Part shown: piece after piece, positions 21,842 through 31,370 of the stretch
Layout: the number at the start of each line of letters is the position of its first letter
Position numbering within the stretch: the stretch's first letter is position 1
Source of the DNA: Enterobacter sp. Cy-643
GTDB taxonomy: Bacteria > Pseudomonadota > Gammaproteobacteria > Enterobacterales > Enterobacteriaceae
NCBI RefSeq assembly: GCF_011752815.1
Contig: NZ_VWWV01000006.1
Coordinates: 111,955 to 175,954 of the forward strand
Direction: 5' to 3'
DNA length: 64,000 bases
The notes under the pieces: generated by a model
Told to the model about the DNA's origin: nothing
The model's database searches: none
Seen by the model: only the letters and a program-made list of their open reading frames with translations
Position numbers and translations under genes: made by a program

Positions 21842-23176
21842 TTAAGCGTCAGGTCGCGTTTTCCGTTCCCGCCAGGCAAGCAGCGCCGCCAGCGAAACGA
21901 AAGAGCAAAAAATCAGATACCAGGCCGGCGTCATCGGCTGACCCGTCGCTTTAAGCAACCAGGTCACGTTAAATTGCGCAAAGCCGCCAAATAGGGTGAC
22001 GCCAACGGCATACACAATGCTGATGCCCGAGGCCCGAACCGTTTTCGGAAATGCTTCGAGCAGCAGCAGGAACAGTACCACCGTGCAAACATTCGCCAGC
22101 ACCTGGTCGACAGCGATTAACGCGATAGTTACCCACAGCGGCATACCGTTCAAAATCGAGGCGAAGATCGGCCAAATCAGCACGAGCGATACGGCAAAAC
22201 AGGCGATCATGATTGGCTTGCGTCGGGGCAGCCTGTCCGCCAACTTTCCTGCGAAAAAAGGGATCAGGAGCGTCATCAGCGCCGCCGTCAGGCTTATCCA
22301 ATAGGAGGTTGCCGCCGGCATATGCAGCGTATTCACCATGTATGCAGGCATGTAATAAATGATGATGTAGAACGTTGTCGTGCCTTTCATTATCAGCAAA
22401 ATGCCCAACAGCAGCGCCCGACGATGCTCTCGCCAGAGGACTTTGGCCGAGTTCTCCTTTTGGGGAGTCGCTTCAGTATGATGGGTTTCCGGCAAATGGC
22501 GCCGGATGTACATCCCAATGGGCATGATCGCCAGACCCAGAATAAAGGGCACGCGCCAGCCCCAATCGTACAGGGCCTCTTCGCTGAGGTAGTGGCTCAA
22601 TCCTGCTCCCATTGCCGCCCCAAACAGCGCCGCGCCGCCCTGACTGGTCATCTGCCAGCTCACGCGCTGCCCGCGCCGGGATTTATCGCCGGCCTCCATC
22701 AGCCAGCTGGTTGCCGCGCCGATTTCGCCCCCGGCGGAAAATCCTTGCAGCAGGCGGCCGGCAATCAACACGATGGGACCCAGTATTCCGACCTGGCTGT
22801 AAGTCGGCGCAAACGCCACCAGCATCACGCCAAGGGCCATCAGTCCGAGGATCAACGTCATCCCGGAACGGCGGCCATGCTTATCCGCATAGTTACCCAG
22901 CACCAGGCTGCCCAATGGGCGCATCACAAAACCGACGCCAAAGGTCGCTACCGCCAGCAGCAGCGAAACATAGTCATTACTGGAGGGAAAAAAAAGGTGG
23001 CCAATGATCACTGAAAAGAAGCTATAAACCGCAAAATCATAGATTTCTAATCCGTTTCCCAACGTTACCGCCACCAGAGACTTAGCGCAGGTTCGCTCTT
23101 CCAGAGGGCGGCTTTGAGGCGGCATCGCGGCGATCAACCCGCTCGCCGCAGAGGCAGTACTTGCAGATGATTTCAT
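21842..23176 (-). CDS. MFS transporter, metabolite:H+ symporter (MHS) family
   Basis: 444 residues from MKSSASTASAAS, chosen because GAAGGAAGTG lies just upstream; longer in-frame starts exist up to 23263. About twelve hydrophobic helices are evident. The MHS/ProP-type loop 2-3 signature RPLGSLVLGNYADKHGRR and the sequence RLLQGFSAGGEIGAATS are clear. Relatives carry shikimate, citrate, alpha-ketoglutarate or osmolytes into the cell with protons. Pairing with an amidohydrolase suggests an N-acyl amino acid or similar anion. Confidence 0.85.
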   Translation of the reverse strand: MKSSASTASAASGLIAAMPPQSRPLEERTCAKSLVAVTLGNGLEIYDFAVYSFFSVIIGHLFFPSSNDYVSLLLAVATFGVGFVMRPLGSLVLGNYADKHGRRSGMTLILGLMALGVMLVAFAPTYSQVGILGPIVLIAGRLLQGFSAGGEIGAATSWLMEAGDKSRRGQRVSWQMTSQGGAALFGAAMGAGLSHYLSEEALYDWGWRVPFILGLAIMPIGMYIRRHLPETHHTEATPQKENSAKVLWREHRRALLLGILLIMKGTTTFYIIIYYMPAYMVNTLHMPAATSYWISLTAALMTLLIPFFAGKLADRLPRRKPIMIACFAVSLVLIWPIFASILNGMPLWVTIALIAVDQVLANVCTVVLFLLLLEAFPKTVRASGISIVYAVGVTLFGGFAQFNVTWLLKATGQPMTPAWYLIFCSFVSLAALLAWRERKTRPDA

Positions 23177-23354
23177 GCTCACTTCCTTCTCATTATTTTT
23201 TGCATGTCGGGCTGTGACTTCTGAGGATGATTCGACTATCTGCATAAAAAAAGAACATCGCAAACATAAAAATTAGTTATGACTTTGGTTATATTCTTCG
23301 TATCCTGAAAGTGCATTTTTTGCACTATGGCGAAAGCCAATGGCGGAGTGACAA

Positions 23355-24290
23355 ATGAAAATCAAAATAAATCAATTAGATGTATTACTGGAAGTTGCCG
23401 CACAGGGCAGCATAGGCAAGGCCGCCCGGGCGCTGCATCTCACTCAACCCGCTATTTCCAAAACCATTCAGGAGCTGGAGACGGAAATCGGCATGCCAAT
23501 TTTGCAACGCTCATCACGGGGCGTGACGCTCAATGAGTACGGGCAAGTGCTGTTGCGCCATGCCAGGGATATCGATCGCTCGTTACATCAGGCGCGGGAT
23601 GAAATCGATAATCTGCTCGGAAAAGCCATGCGTCAGCTGCGCGTTGGATTTACCTCCGCCGCCTCTTACGGTCCCTTTAGTACCACAATGAGCCAGTACC
23701 AGAGCCGCTATCCCGGCGTGAAGTTAATCGCAATGGAAGGCAGGCCGCTCCAGATTCTGGATGCGCTCGCTAATCAGCGGCTGGATATGGCGGTGATGAC
23801 CAGCGCCAGCGGAACGCCCATCGGCACGTTTTACCAGGAAACGCTCTACGCCCTCAGCAACACCATTATTGCCGGCGAGCATCATCCCGTCACCCACACC
23901 ACCACGCTGAAAAGCCTGATGCAATTTCCCTGGCTGGACTGGGATGAGCCGGGAGAGCACTCTATTCTGGGCCAGGTCTTCCGCCGCTATAACCTGCCGC
24001 TACCGCCGACGATTGTGCACTGCTCCTCGCCGTGGATTATGGCGCGCATGATGGAACAGGCGCCCATTGTCAGCATGTGGACTTCGGTCAGGCTCCGCTT
24101 TCCTGGCTATGAAAAAAACCTTCGGCCACTGACGCTTAAAGAAGTGCTGCCGGCAACCAGCGTGAATATCGTTTGCCCTAGTATAGGGCGGCTGTCCACC
24201 GCAGGGACGACCTTTATGGAAATGCTGAGGATCAATTCGCGCGACTGGCTTCAGGACAGCGACGCGCTGGAAATGGTAGCGAGGGTATAA
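23355..24290 (+). CDS. LysR-family regulator of the amidohydrolase/MHS pair
   Basis: 311 residues. The N-terminal winged helix (LEVAAQGSIGKAARALHLTQ, then PAISKTIQELE) is followed by a substrate-binding domain starting RVGFTSAASYGPF. It is divergent from the MHS transporter gene with about 180 bases between, the usual layout for a LysR activator and its target. An abrgT/nac-like subgroup is possible but I cannot place it. A terminator follows at once. Confidence 0.88.
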   Translation: MKIKINQLDVLLEVAAQGSIGKAARALHLTQPAISKTIQELETEIGMPILQRSSRGVTLNEYGQVLLRHARDIDRSLHQARDEIDNLLGKAMRQLRVGFTSAASYGPFSTTMSQYQSRYPGVKLIAMEGRPLQILDALANQRLDMAVMTSASGTPIGTFYQETLYALSNTIIAGEHHPVTHTTTLKSLMQFPWLDWDEPGEHSILGQVFRRYNLPLPPTIVHCSSPWIMARMMEQAPIVSMWTSVRLRFPGYEKNLRPLTLKEVLPATSVNIVCPSIGRLSTAGTTFMEMLRINSRDWLQDSDALEMVARV

Positions 24291-24292
24291 AA

Positions 24293-24321
24293 AAGGCGGA
24301 CAGCTTTGCGCTATCCGCCTT
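24293..24321. terminator. Terminator between lysR and the chemoreceptor gene
   Basis: AAGGCGGACAGC, TTTGC, GCTATCCGCCTT: hairpin with one mismatch between convergent genes. Confidence 0.75.
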
Positions 24322-24342
24322 GTTGTTCCAATACAGCTCGAA

Positions 24343-26007
24343 TCAGAAGGTTTCCCAGTTATCGTCAGATGCCGCAGCCACGGCCTTACGCGGTGCAGCC
24401 GTCGTCGCGACAGCCTTCGGCGCAGCGGCCTGGGCTTTAGTCTGGCGTTCCTGAGCGATGCGGAATACGGAAACGGACTGCGTCAACCGGCTGGCCTGTT
24501 CTTCCAGCGCGGCGGCGGCGGCGGCAGACTCCTCGACCAACGCGGCGTTCTGCTGGGTCACACGATCCATTTCTGCAACCGCTAGCCCAACCTGATCGAT
24601 CCCGCGGCTTTGCTCGTCAGACGCAGAGGCAATCTCACCCATGATATCGGTCACGCGGGTAACCGCATTAACGATTTCCCCCATGGTTTCCCCGGCGCTT
24701 TCAACCAGCGTAGAACCGGTATCTACCTTGCTGACCGAGTCCTCAATCAGGGTTTTGATCTCTTTCGCTGCCTGCGCGCTACGCTGCGCCAGGTTACGCA
24801 CTTCCCCGGCAACCACGGCAAAACCACGTCCCTGCTCACCGGCACGGGCCGCTTCAACGGCGGCGTTAAGAGCCAGAATGTTAGTCTGGAAGGCGATGCC
24901 GTCAATGACGCTAATAATGTCGGCGATTTTCTGCGAACTGCCGGCAATCTCGCTCATGGTATGCACCACATTATCTACAACTTTACCGCCGCGCTGTGCG
25001 GTTTCAGAAGCGCTTAGCGCCAGCTGGCTAGCCTGACGGGCGTTTTCAGCATTCTGTTTAACCGTGGCAGTCAGCTGCTCCATGCTCGCGGCCGTTTCCT
25101 CAAGCGATGCCGCCTGCTGTTCGGTACGAGACGAGAGATCGTTATTGCCGATGGAAATCTCGCTGGCGCCGCTATAAATGGCATTCGCACCGTTGCGGAC
25201 CTCGCCTACGGTTACCACCAGCTCATTTTGCATATGGCGCAGGTTCTCGGCCAGCTGCCCCATCTCGTTGGTGCCTTCCACGTCGATTTTGCGCACCAGA
25301 TCGCCGCTGGCGATATGGCGAATACTGTCGATCAGACGATTAAGCGGAGAGATAAGCGTGGTACGGATCCCCTGCCAGACCACCAGGATCACCACCAACA
25401 CCACGATCAGAACGCCAATCAGGATCCAAATCGCCATGCTGTAGGAACTGTTGCTGCTGTCGACCGCTTCCTGATAAAGGTGGTCGTTTTGCTGCAGATA
25501 GTTAACGTATTGCTTCTCAAAGCCGTCCTGATACCCCTGGGTCGGCTGATCGAAGAATTCATTAATTTTCCCCGCACCGAGCAGTTGAATCAGCTCCGCC
25601 AGCGCGCCGTGATAAATATCGTAGTTGCGCTTAATTTCTTGTGCGGCCGCGTCGCTTTGGCGTGGATCGCGCGGCAAAGCTTCATAAGCCGCCCACTCAA
25701 CCTCGGCCTGTTTTAGCGAGGTGCTGGCGATGGCCATAAGCTCTTCAACGGTTGCGCCGCTGCCGATTTTATTGGCATCCATCATGTAACGAATACCGGC
25801 GCGGTTCAGGGTATTGCGGGTCTGCAACAGCGCGACCCAGCTGCCGTTCAGCGTTGACTGCTGCTGACGAATGGTTTGTAGAACGGTGAAATTTTCTTTG
25901 TCCTGCTTCAGCGCATTGAAGAACAACCCGCCGGAAGCTATCTGCAAAATGCCAAACAGCCCCAGGACGACCAGTAAGCTTGTAACGATTTTGATACGGT
26001 TTAACAT
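24343..26007 (-). CDS. Methyl-accepting chemotaxis protein (Tar/Tsr type)
   Basis: 554 residues. TM1 is near residues 8-30 and TM2 near 190-212, with a four-helix-bundle periplasmic domain between (TarH-like, with [14 protein letters not shown]). HAMP follows, then the methylation helices and the hairpin tip [24 protein letters not shown] region ([20 protein letters not shown]). It ends NWETF, the CheR/CheB-tethering pentapeptide of high-abundance receptors. The arginine pocket of Tar/Tsr is only partly recognisable ([11 protein letters not shown]), so an amino acid ligand is plausible but unproven. A sigma-28 promoter lies upstream. Confidence 0.92.
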   Translation of the reverse strand: MLNRIKIVTSLLVVLGLFGILQIASGGLFFNALKQDKENFTVLQTIRQQQSTLNGSWVALLQTRNTLNRAGIRYMMDANKIGSGATVEELMAIASTSLKQAEVEWAAYEALPRDPRQSDAAAQEIKRNYDIYHGALAELIQLLGAGKINEFFDQPTQGYQDGFEKQYVNYLQQNDHLYQEAVDSSNSSYSMAIWILIGVLIVVLVVILVVWQGIRTTLISPLNRLIDSIRHIASGDLVRKIDVEGTNEMGQLAENLRHMQNELVVTVGEVRNGANAIYSGASEISIGNNDLSSRTEQQAASLEETAASMEQLTATVKQNAENARQASQLALSASETAQRGGKVVDNVVHTMSEIAGSSQKIADIISVIDGIAFQTNILALNAAVEAARAGEQGRGFAVVAGEVRNLAQRSAQAAKEIKTLIEDSVSKVDTGSTLVESAGETMGEIVNAVTRVTDIMGEIASASDEQSRGIDQVGLAVAEMDRVTQQNAALVEESAAAAAALEEQASRLTQSVSVFRIAQERQTKAQAAAPKAVATTAAPRKAVAAASDDNWETF

Positions 26008-26038
26008 TGCTTCTCATTCCCTGTAAGACAAGTCTTAA

Positions 26039-26065
26039 TCATCGGCCTAACAGCAGAAAACTTTA
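26039..26065 (-). promoter_or_regulatory. Sigma-28 (FliA) promoter for the chemoreceptor gene
   Basis: On the minus strand TAAAGTTT, eleven bases, GCCGATGA: an almost exact match to the flagellar class 3 consensus TAAAGTTT-N11-GCCGATAA. It ends 32 bases before the receptor start, so the gene should be coexpressed with flagella and the chemotaxis system. Confidence 0.88.
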
Positions 26066-26220
26066 CCCAAAGCGTTTTTTTGCCGTTTTTTCTGCTACTC
26101 CCAGGAAATGGCCTGGCAATAATTCATCCTCCACACCTGCGGGGTTAAGTCGTAACACATTCATAACCCGAGTTTTTTTCACTATCATTTTTTTAATAGT
26201 CAACCAGCCCGGAGGAAAGC

Positions 26221-26823
26221 ATGCTTACCGTTGCTATCTGTGAAAGAAATAGCCATTTTGCAAATGGCATTAAAATTATTATCCAGCAGCTCTGCCATCA
26301 GTTTAGCGAGACTTATCATTTCCTACCGTTGGCACATCAGGACGTCGCCGATCTGGTTTTTTTCGCGCTAGACGACAACTGGTCAACCGCCAACTGCTAC
26401 AAAATACCGCAGACAACGCGCCATCAGCGGGTGATCCTCATCTGCAAAAAGCAGGATCAGGAGAACCTGATGTTTCGTCCCTGCCTGTATATGCTGCCGT
26501 CTATCTACCGTGAGGATGAGGTCGAAGATGTCAGGCTCAAACTGGCCCCCTGGGTAGATCCAGAACGGCGCAAAAAAAACACCCTGCCCGTGCCTACGTC
26601 TATTTGCCACTACTGCACAACGCGGCATTTCAACATGCAGGAGCGTGAATTACTGAAGCTAATGGCCTGTGGTTACTCGCTGATTGATGCGGCTTTTATT
26701 ATGCATATTGATGAAAATACTGCGCGGGATAAACGACTGTCGATTATGAAAAAACTTAATATCAAGAGCCAATATAAACTCATGAATTATATCAAACTCA
26801 ATCTGCCGTTCTTGCTGGATTGA
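26221..26823 (+). CDS. fimW: FimW-like LuxR-type fimbrial regulator
   Basis: 200 residues. GGAGG lies five bases before the start. A poorly conserved N-terminal receiver-like part (MLTVAICERNSHFANGIKII) lacks a clear phosphoacceptor. The C-terminal LuxR-type helix-turn-helix starts FNMQERELLKLMACGYSL and ends at AAFIMHIDENTARDKRLSIM. Salmonella FimW (198 residues) represses type 1 fimbriae by acting on FimZ. Position at the end of the regulatory arm and size support the name; sequence identity was judged by eye only. Confidence 0.75.
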   Translation: MLTVAICERNSHFANGIKIIIQQLCHQFSETYHFLPLAHQDVADLVFFALDDNWSTANCYKIPQTTRHQRVILICKKQDQENLMFRPCLYMLPSIYREDEVEDVRLKLAPWVDPERRKKNTLPVPTSICHYCTTRHFNMQERELLKLMACGYSLIDAAFIMHIDENTARDKRLSIMKKLNIKSQYKLMNYIKLNLPFLLD

Positions 26824-27075
26824 ATTATTTAATTAAGTACTTTCTTATTATGCCAGGGAATTACTCTTAATTATAAAAAAAACGCGCCCCTCACTCTTCA
26901 GGGTTGCGAATTTTCGCAACCTGGAATAAGCCATCCCCGGTATTCACTCATTCGAGGCGCTGAGAGAATACGCTCAGAAAAATCTCCAAATTTGCTGAAA
27001 GCACACCACCTCTTCCTCTCAGGGCATTGATTGCTCAGCAATTCAGTAATAGCTGTCACAATTAGCGACAAAATA

Positions 27076-27786
27076 ATGATAAATATTTCTAGAGATAACA
27101 ATTTATTATCTGTTGACCAGCATATTTCCGGTTTCCGTCTGGAACCGATTGTTAATTTATTTAGCGGACACATTATTAGCCACGAAGTACTCAGCCAGCT
27201 CGCCGCGCCATCACGCGATTCCGAGGTTTTTTTTGCGAACCTGTCGGCTGCCGACAGCGTGGCGCTTTTTTGCCGTCAGGCCAACCTGCTGAAGTCCCGA
27301 CAGGCATCCGGTAGCTTCTTTCTTAACCTTCCCCTTATGGCGCTGATTGACGAGCGGCTATTCGCCCGGCTGCTTGATGTTTGTGAATCATGGATAACAA
27401 TTGAGATACAGGATGCTCCACTTTTTGATACGTGCTCCAGGCGGCATCAGCTTTGCCTGCGGGAGCGAATTAAGCTGTTACAGCAACAAAGGATATCGGT
27501 ATGGCTGGATGACCTTACCGAGGGCTGTATTGAAAGCTTCCACCGCTACGCCATTGATGTCGGCGGAGTAAAAATTGATAAGCAAGCATTCTGGACGCTC
27601 GGTAAAAATCCCAGGGCACTTCAACGCCTGGTCGCACGGTGCGCGGACATTTCACCTCACATTATCATTGAAGGTATCGAAGACACACATCATCTCGAGC
27701 TCGCTCGCCAGTCTGGCGCCAGACTCGGGCAAGGCTATTTATGGCCGCATAAACGCTGGCTGCTCTCTGATACCTTGTCATTGTGA
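27076..27786 (+). CDS. EAL-domain c-di-GMP phosphodiesterase-like protein of the fim locus
   Basis: 236 residues from MINISRDNNLLSVDQH. It is a stand-alone EAL domain in which the name motif reads EVL (HEVLSQL). The other catalytic positions look kept: N in NLPL, E in IEIQDA, DD in VWLDDLTEG, K in VKIDK, E in IIEGIED and Q in LGQGYLWP. Salmonella has a gene of this type (STM0551) between fimY and fimW, reported to have phosphodiesterase activity and to affect type 1 fimbriation. Here it also sits between fimW and fimY and its stop overlaps the start region of fimY. Confidence 0.82.
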   Translation: MINISRDNNLLSVDQHISGFRLEPIVNLFSGHIISHEVLSQLAAPSRDSEVFFANLSAADSVALFCRQANLLKSRQASGSFFLNLPLMALIDERLFARLLDVCESWITIEIQDAPLFDTCSRRHQLCLRERIKLLQQQRISVWLDDLTEGCIESFHRYAIDVGGVKIDKQAFWTLGKNPRALQRLVARCADISPHIIIEGIEDTHHLELARQSGARLGQGYLWPHKRWLLSDTLSL

Positions 27787-27794
27787 GCAGGCTT

Positions 27795-28535
27795 ATGTGC
27801 GCAGCTATGAGGCGAAATAAACACCGTCGTACCCGGACTGATTATCTTCTAAACCCCGCCAACTCCTCCGCGCCACTTTTTTTTGATCGACTCGAATATA
27901 TTCAACAGCAATTGATTGGGGGGCAAAAACCAAAGAAGCCCGACGCCATCCTCGTTTCTGCCGACAATTTCCTCAGCAGCGCAATCACCGGCACGCTTTT
28001 CCATCGCCTTAACATTCCCGTGCTCTCTTGTCTGGATGACGTTATTGCGCATCAGGTGCACTCTCCCGTACCGCGGCTGATCGTCGACCTCGACAGCCTG
28101 GAGATCCCCACACTTGACGTTTTGAAGGCCATTCGCCAACAAGTTATCACCACGCCGCAACACCAAATCATGCTACTTAGCGCGCAGCGAAAGCCCGAAA
28201 TCACACGATTTATTCAGCAGGCCGTTGGCTGCAAGATTGTCGAGCGTCGTCTGCCCCCGGACAAACTGAAACAGGCTTTAAGCCCCGGCGACCCAGATTT
28301 GGCGGCGAGTTGCGACACGCAGGTTTTTTCCCTCAGAGAGTGGGCGATTTTACTGGCGCTGAGCCGCGGAGAGTCATTGAAATCAATCGCCCTTTTACTT
28401 GAGAAACCCTATCATTACGTCGTTTATCGCTTCAACGTTTTGCTGACCCGACTGGCGCTCGATAACCGCAGTAAATTGCTGCACCTTCTACATGAAATTT
28501 CTGTTGCAAATAGCGCACATTGGCTATCGAACTAA
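27795..28535 (+). CDS. fimY: FimY-like fimbrial activator
   Basis: 246 residues from ATG 27795; a GTG at 27783 and an ATG at 27807 are alternatives. The N-terminal part has RTDYLLNP and a receiver-like fold (PDAILVSADNFLSSA) without a normal phosphorylation site. The C-terminal part is a LuxR-type DNA-binding region (FSLREWAILLALSRGESLKS). Salmonella FimY is about 240 residues and is needed with FimZ for fimA expression. The order fimW, EAL gene, fimY, fimZ supports the call. Confidence 0.8.
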   Translation: MCAAMRRNKHRRTRTDYLLNPANSSAPLFFDRLEYIQQQLIGGQKPKKPDAILVSADNFLSSAITGTLFHRLNIPVLSCLDDVIAHQVHSPVPRLIVDLDSLEIPTLDVLKAIRQQVITTPQHQIMLLSAQRKPEITRFIQQAVGCKIVERRLPPDKLKQALSPGDPDLAASCDTQVFSLREWAILLALSRGESLKSIALLLEKPYHYVVYRFNVLLTRLALDNRSKLLHLLHEISVANSAHWLSN

Positions 28536-29099
28536 CCTACTGAGGCATAAGATATTTTAAGAATTTACTTAATTTCAATGTTCAAATTGAGTTAAAAACA
28601 AACAAAAAATTAACAATTACAACTATTCCTGGAAGCAATTATTCCGCTATGACGCCATTCAGCACTTTTTGATCCAAAACAAAATAACAACATTTAGAAC
28701 TAAATGTCATTTTTTCTCCAATAAAAAGTCTTTTAACCCACCTTAACTAAAAAATTAGGTTCGTTAATTCAATTTAGAAAAAGGTCAATTAACTACACAG
28801 CATTTCGTATTGACTTAGACTTATTCCAGGAACATCAGACTTTTCCCACAAAAACTGCGCTGTATAATCACCTCATCACATATTTATATTTGCCATGACA
28901 TTTATAAGGATTACATGTGAAGTTATTTAGGCAGTCATTCTCCCGCCGACAATAACGAATTTAAAAAGGAAGAGCGTTTAAAAAAACAAGGAGGTTCCCG
29001 CATAAAGACCGGCAACCGCCAACTCACTGTTTATCACTTTCGCTGCCATTGACGCTGTGTCAAAGCGATGTTTTTATCAAACAATCGAGGCAAAAAAAA
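28536..29099 (+). other. AT-rich fimY-fimZ intergenic region with no gene
   Basis: About 560 bases rich in A and T. I see no convincing reading frame. It holds an interrupted palindrome ACATTTAG-AA-CTAAATGT (28690-28707), a TTGACT near 28810 and a TATAAT at 28863-28868. The TATAAT would leave a leader of roughly 230 bases before fimZ. It most likely contains the fimZ promoter and binding sites for FimY, FimZ or nucleoid proteins. Confidence 0.6.
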
Positions 29100-29732
29100 A
29101 TGAAACCGGCATCCGTAATCATTATGGACGAGCATCCTATTGTCAGAATGTCGATAGAAGTTCTCCTCCAGAAAAATAAAGATATTAATGTTGTTTTAAA
29201 AACAGATGATGGTCGGGAAGTTATCGACTATATGCGCGCGAATCCAGTCGATCTGGTGATTCTTGACGTTGAGCTCCCCAACACGGATGGCTTTACATTA
29301 CTCAAGAGAATCAAAGGATTACAGGAAAAAACCAAAATCCTTTTCCTGTCTTCGAAATCAGAGTCGTTTTACGCAGGGCGCGCGATTCAGGCCGGCGCCA
29401 ACGGATTTGTGAGCAAACGTAAGGAACAGGAAGATATATTTAACGCGGTTGAAATGTTGCTTTCTGGCTACTCCTTTTTCCCTTCGGAAACGCTGCATTT
29501 TATCAGCAGCCATAAATCACGCCGGGGAACGATGGACGATATGCCGTTATCCAACCGCGAAATCACAGTCTTGCGTTATTTGGCAAACGGCCTGTCAAAT
29601 AAAGAGATTGCCGAACAGCTATTACTGAGTAACAAGACCATTAGCGCACATAAAGCTAATATATTCTCTAAACTCGGACTCACTTCCATTGTCGAGCTGA
29701 TTGACTATGCCAAGGTGCATGAACTGCTATAA
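29100..29732 (+). CDS. fimZ: Response regulator FimZ
   Basis: 210 residues, the Salmonella FimZ length. The NarL/FixJ-type receiver has its phosphoacceptor at D56 (LVILDVELPNTDGF) and the lysine in FVSKRKEQ. The LuxR-type helix-turn-helix covers LSNREITVLRYLANGLSNKE and LSNKTISAHKANIFSKLG. The start is preceded by GAGG and a long A-run. FimZ activates fimA in Salmonella and links fimbriation to reduced motility. It is transcribed toward fimF, end to end, with a hairpin between. Confidence 0.9.
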   Translation: MKPASVIIMDEHPIVRMSIEVLLQKNKDINVVLKTDDGREVIDYMRANPVDLVILDVELPNTDGFTLLKRIKGLQEKTKILFLSSKSESFYAGRAIQAGANGFVSKRKEQEDIFNAVEMLLSGYSFFPSETLHFISSHKSRRGTMDDMPLSNREITVLRYLANGLSNKEIAEQLLLSNKTISAHKANIFSKLGLTSIVELIDYAKVHELL

Positions 29733-29760
29733 AGGACCATTACGCACCGGAAGCGGAAAT

Positions 29761-29781
29761 ACCGGGAAGACTCCTCCCGGT
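29761..29781. terminator. Hairpin between fimZ and fimF
   Basis: ACCGGGA, seven-base loop, TCCCGGT, followed by TATTTTC on the plus strand. Placed between convergent genes; a weak to moderate terminator. Confidence 0.65.
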
Positions 29782-29807
29782 TATTTTCTGGAACCATTAA
29801 AGATGTT

Positions 29808-30329
29808 TTAATTGTAGTTAATCAGAAACGTCGCATCCGCATTGGCCAGCCCGGCATCCGCGTTGTCCGCCGTGGCAATATAGTTTGCCCAAAACTTGAG
29901 CGTCACATCGCCGTTGGCATCAACCGGCATCGTTTTACTGGCATCATTCAACAACAATCGGGACTTATCCTCATTCAGTAGCTCAATGGCCACATTTTTC
30001 GCCGTACTGGCAGCGTTTAGCGCCAGCAGTCCCGGTCCGGTACTCTTGCCATTAAAGGTGATTGATGCGGTGCCGCTCGGAGGACACCCGGTAAGCTTCA
30101 GGTTAAACGGCATTGCCTGAGTTGTGCTCCCGGCGGTGCGCAGCTGTTTGGTCGGCCACGAGCCAAGCTTCACCGTCTTATTGTCCCCGCCCGTCTCCAC
30201 GACACAGGTGTAATCCACGATTGTTCCATGCAGCTCAACGTTGATTTCCCCCAGCGGCGAGGCCGCTTTCACTGGGGGCACGCAGAGTATCGGGACCAGC
30301 GCCAGCGCGCTCAGGATAAACTTGTTCAT
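29808..30329 (-). CDS. fimF: Minor fimbrial subunit FimF
   Basis: 173 residues with a signal peptide ending VKAASPLGEINV. The pilin fold shows the cysteine pair (DYTCVVETG and LTGCPPSG) and a C-terminal donor-strand motif ending DATFLINYN. In Salmonella FimF is the adaptor between the FimH tip and the FimA rod. It follows fimH by nine bases and is the last gene of the structural operon. Confidence 0.9.
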   Translation of the reverse strand: MNKFILSALALVPILCVPPVKAASPLGEINVELHGTIVDYTCVVETGGDNKTVKLGSWPTKQLRTAGSTTQAMPFNLKLTGCPPSGTASITFNGKSTGPGLLALNAASTAKNVAIELLNEDKSRLLLNDASKTMPVDANGDVTLKFWANYIATADNADAGLANADATFLINYN

Positions 30330-30338
30330 CAGGTCCCC

Positions 30339-31343
30339 TTAATCGAAATCAACGCGCAGATAGCCGCGAGCGGTAAATGGCCCTTCCTTCGGCTTTACGC
30401 CCGTGACGCTTACCGGCCAGGCGCGAATTCCCACCCGAGCCGCAGCGGCATCATCAAGCTGGAAATTAATCTTGCTGCCAAGATTGTTTGGCGTCAGCGG
30501 TGTCCCGCTGGCGTTCGCTACGATAAAGCCCAGATCGCTGTTATCGGATATCATCATATTGCCGCTGCTTTTCTCCGCCTCAAGGCGCAGCGTGAGGTAA
30601 GCCTGGGCATCTATGTTGGTACATTTGATGCCCACCGTTTTACTTTGCGGCGTCACGCTTTGCGGGCGGTTACCGGCCCCGGCCTGGCTGAATAACGATG
30701 CCCCGATGCTGCCAAAATCAAACTCCACCACCTGCCCGGCGTTGATTTCGCAGGTCTGCGGGACTTCAACTTTGCCGCTGTAGCTGATGGTGTAAACGAC
30801 CGTATCTAACGGGTCCGCAGAGGTGGTCGTTACGTAGACCCGGAACATCGTCTGGCGTGGAATCGGCACCATGTTAATAAAACGGCGGGTGACTTTAAGG
30901 CGAAACACCAGCTTCGAATCCGTGACCCCAAAAGGTTTGTTCTTCGATACGTTAGGGTGCGACCCCATTTGCATGTAGCTCACCGGCGGATAAAAATCGC
31001 CCGCATAGCTGTCGTTTATTTTCATGGCGCCATTAAGGTAGTCATTTATCTTCAGATACTTATAACTCCCCACCACTTCCTGAATGGGTAAATCGGTAAC
31101 ATAGCTACGCTTGGTGGTATTCCCCGACGTTCCTTTAGGACAGATGGCATTCACCCCAATCAGCCCTGTTTTTTCACTCAGAGTCACGATCTGCCCGACG
31201 TTGTTGTTACTGCTATTAAATTTGTCAGACAGGTCGTACGAAATATCGGTTGGGACCTTAAGCTCGTTTTCACAAACCGTCGCCAGCGCTGGGGCAGCAA
31301 ACGCCAGCAGCAGCGACCCGGCCATCAAATTTTTCAGTTTCAT
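30339..31343 (-). CDS. fimH: Type 1 fimbrial tip adhesin FimH (Salmonella type)
   Basis: About 334 residues; the ATG at 31343 is favoured over 31349 because AGGA is too close to the first. A signal peptide ends ALATVC. The lectin domain shows ISYDLSDKF and QIVTLSEKTGLIGVNA, and the pilin domain QTCEINAGQVVEFDFGSIGA and GIRAWPVSVTG, all closely collinear with Salmonella FimH rather than E. coli FimH. It should bind mannosylated glycoproteins at the fimbrial tip. The lectin-domain loops differ from Salmonella, so fine specificity may differ. Confidence 0.93.
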   Translation of the reverse strand: MKLKNLMAGSLLLAFAAPALATVCENELKVPTDISYDLSDKFNSSNNNVGQIVTLSEKTGLIGVNAICPKGTSGNTTKRSYVTDLPIQEVVGSYKYLKINDYLNGAMKINDSYAGDFYPPVSYMQMGSHPNVSKNKPFGVTDSKLVFRLKVTRRFINMVPIPRQTMFRVYVTTTSADPLDTVVYTISYSGKVEVPQTCEINAGQVVEFDFGSIGASLFSQAGAGNRPQSVTPQSKTVGIKCTNIDAQAYLTLRLEAEKSSGNMMISDNSDLGFIVANASGTPLTPNNLGSKINFQLDDAAAARVGIRAWPVSVTGVKPKEGPFTARGYLRVDFD

Positions 31344-31370
31344 TTTCATCTTCCTGAATCTCTCCGCACG

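Noticed and set aside
26824..27075. Looked for a tRNA-Arg (fimU/argU) beside fimW, as in Salmonella
   Set aside because: No cloverleaf or tRNA 3' end is visible in the non-coding parts of the fim regulatory region.
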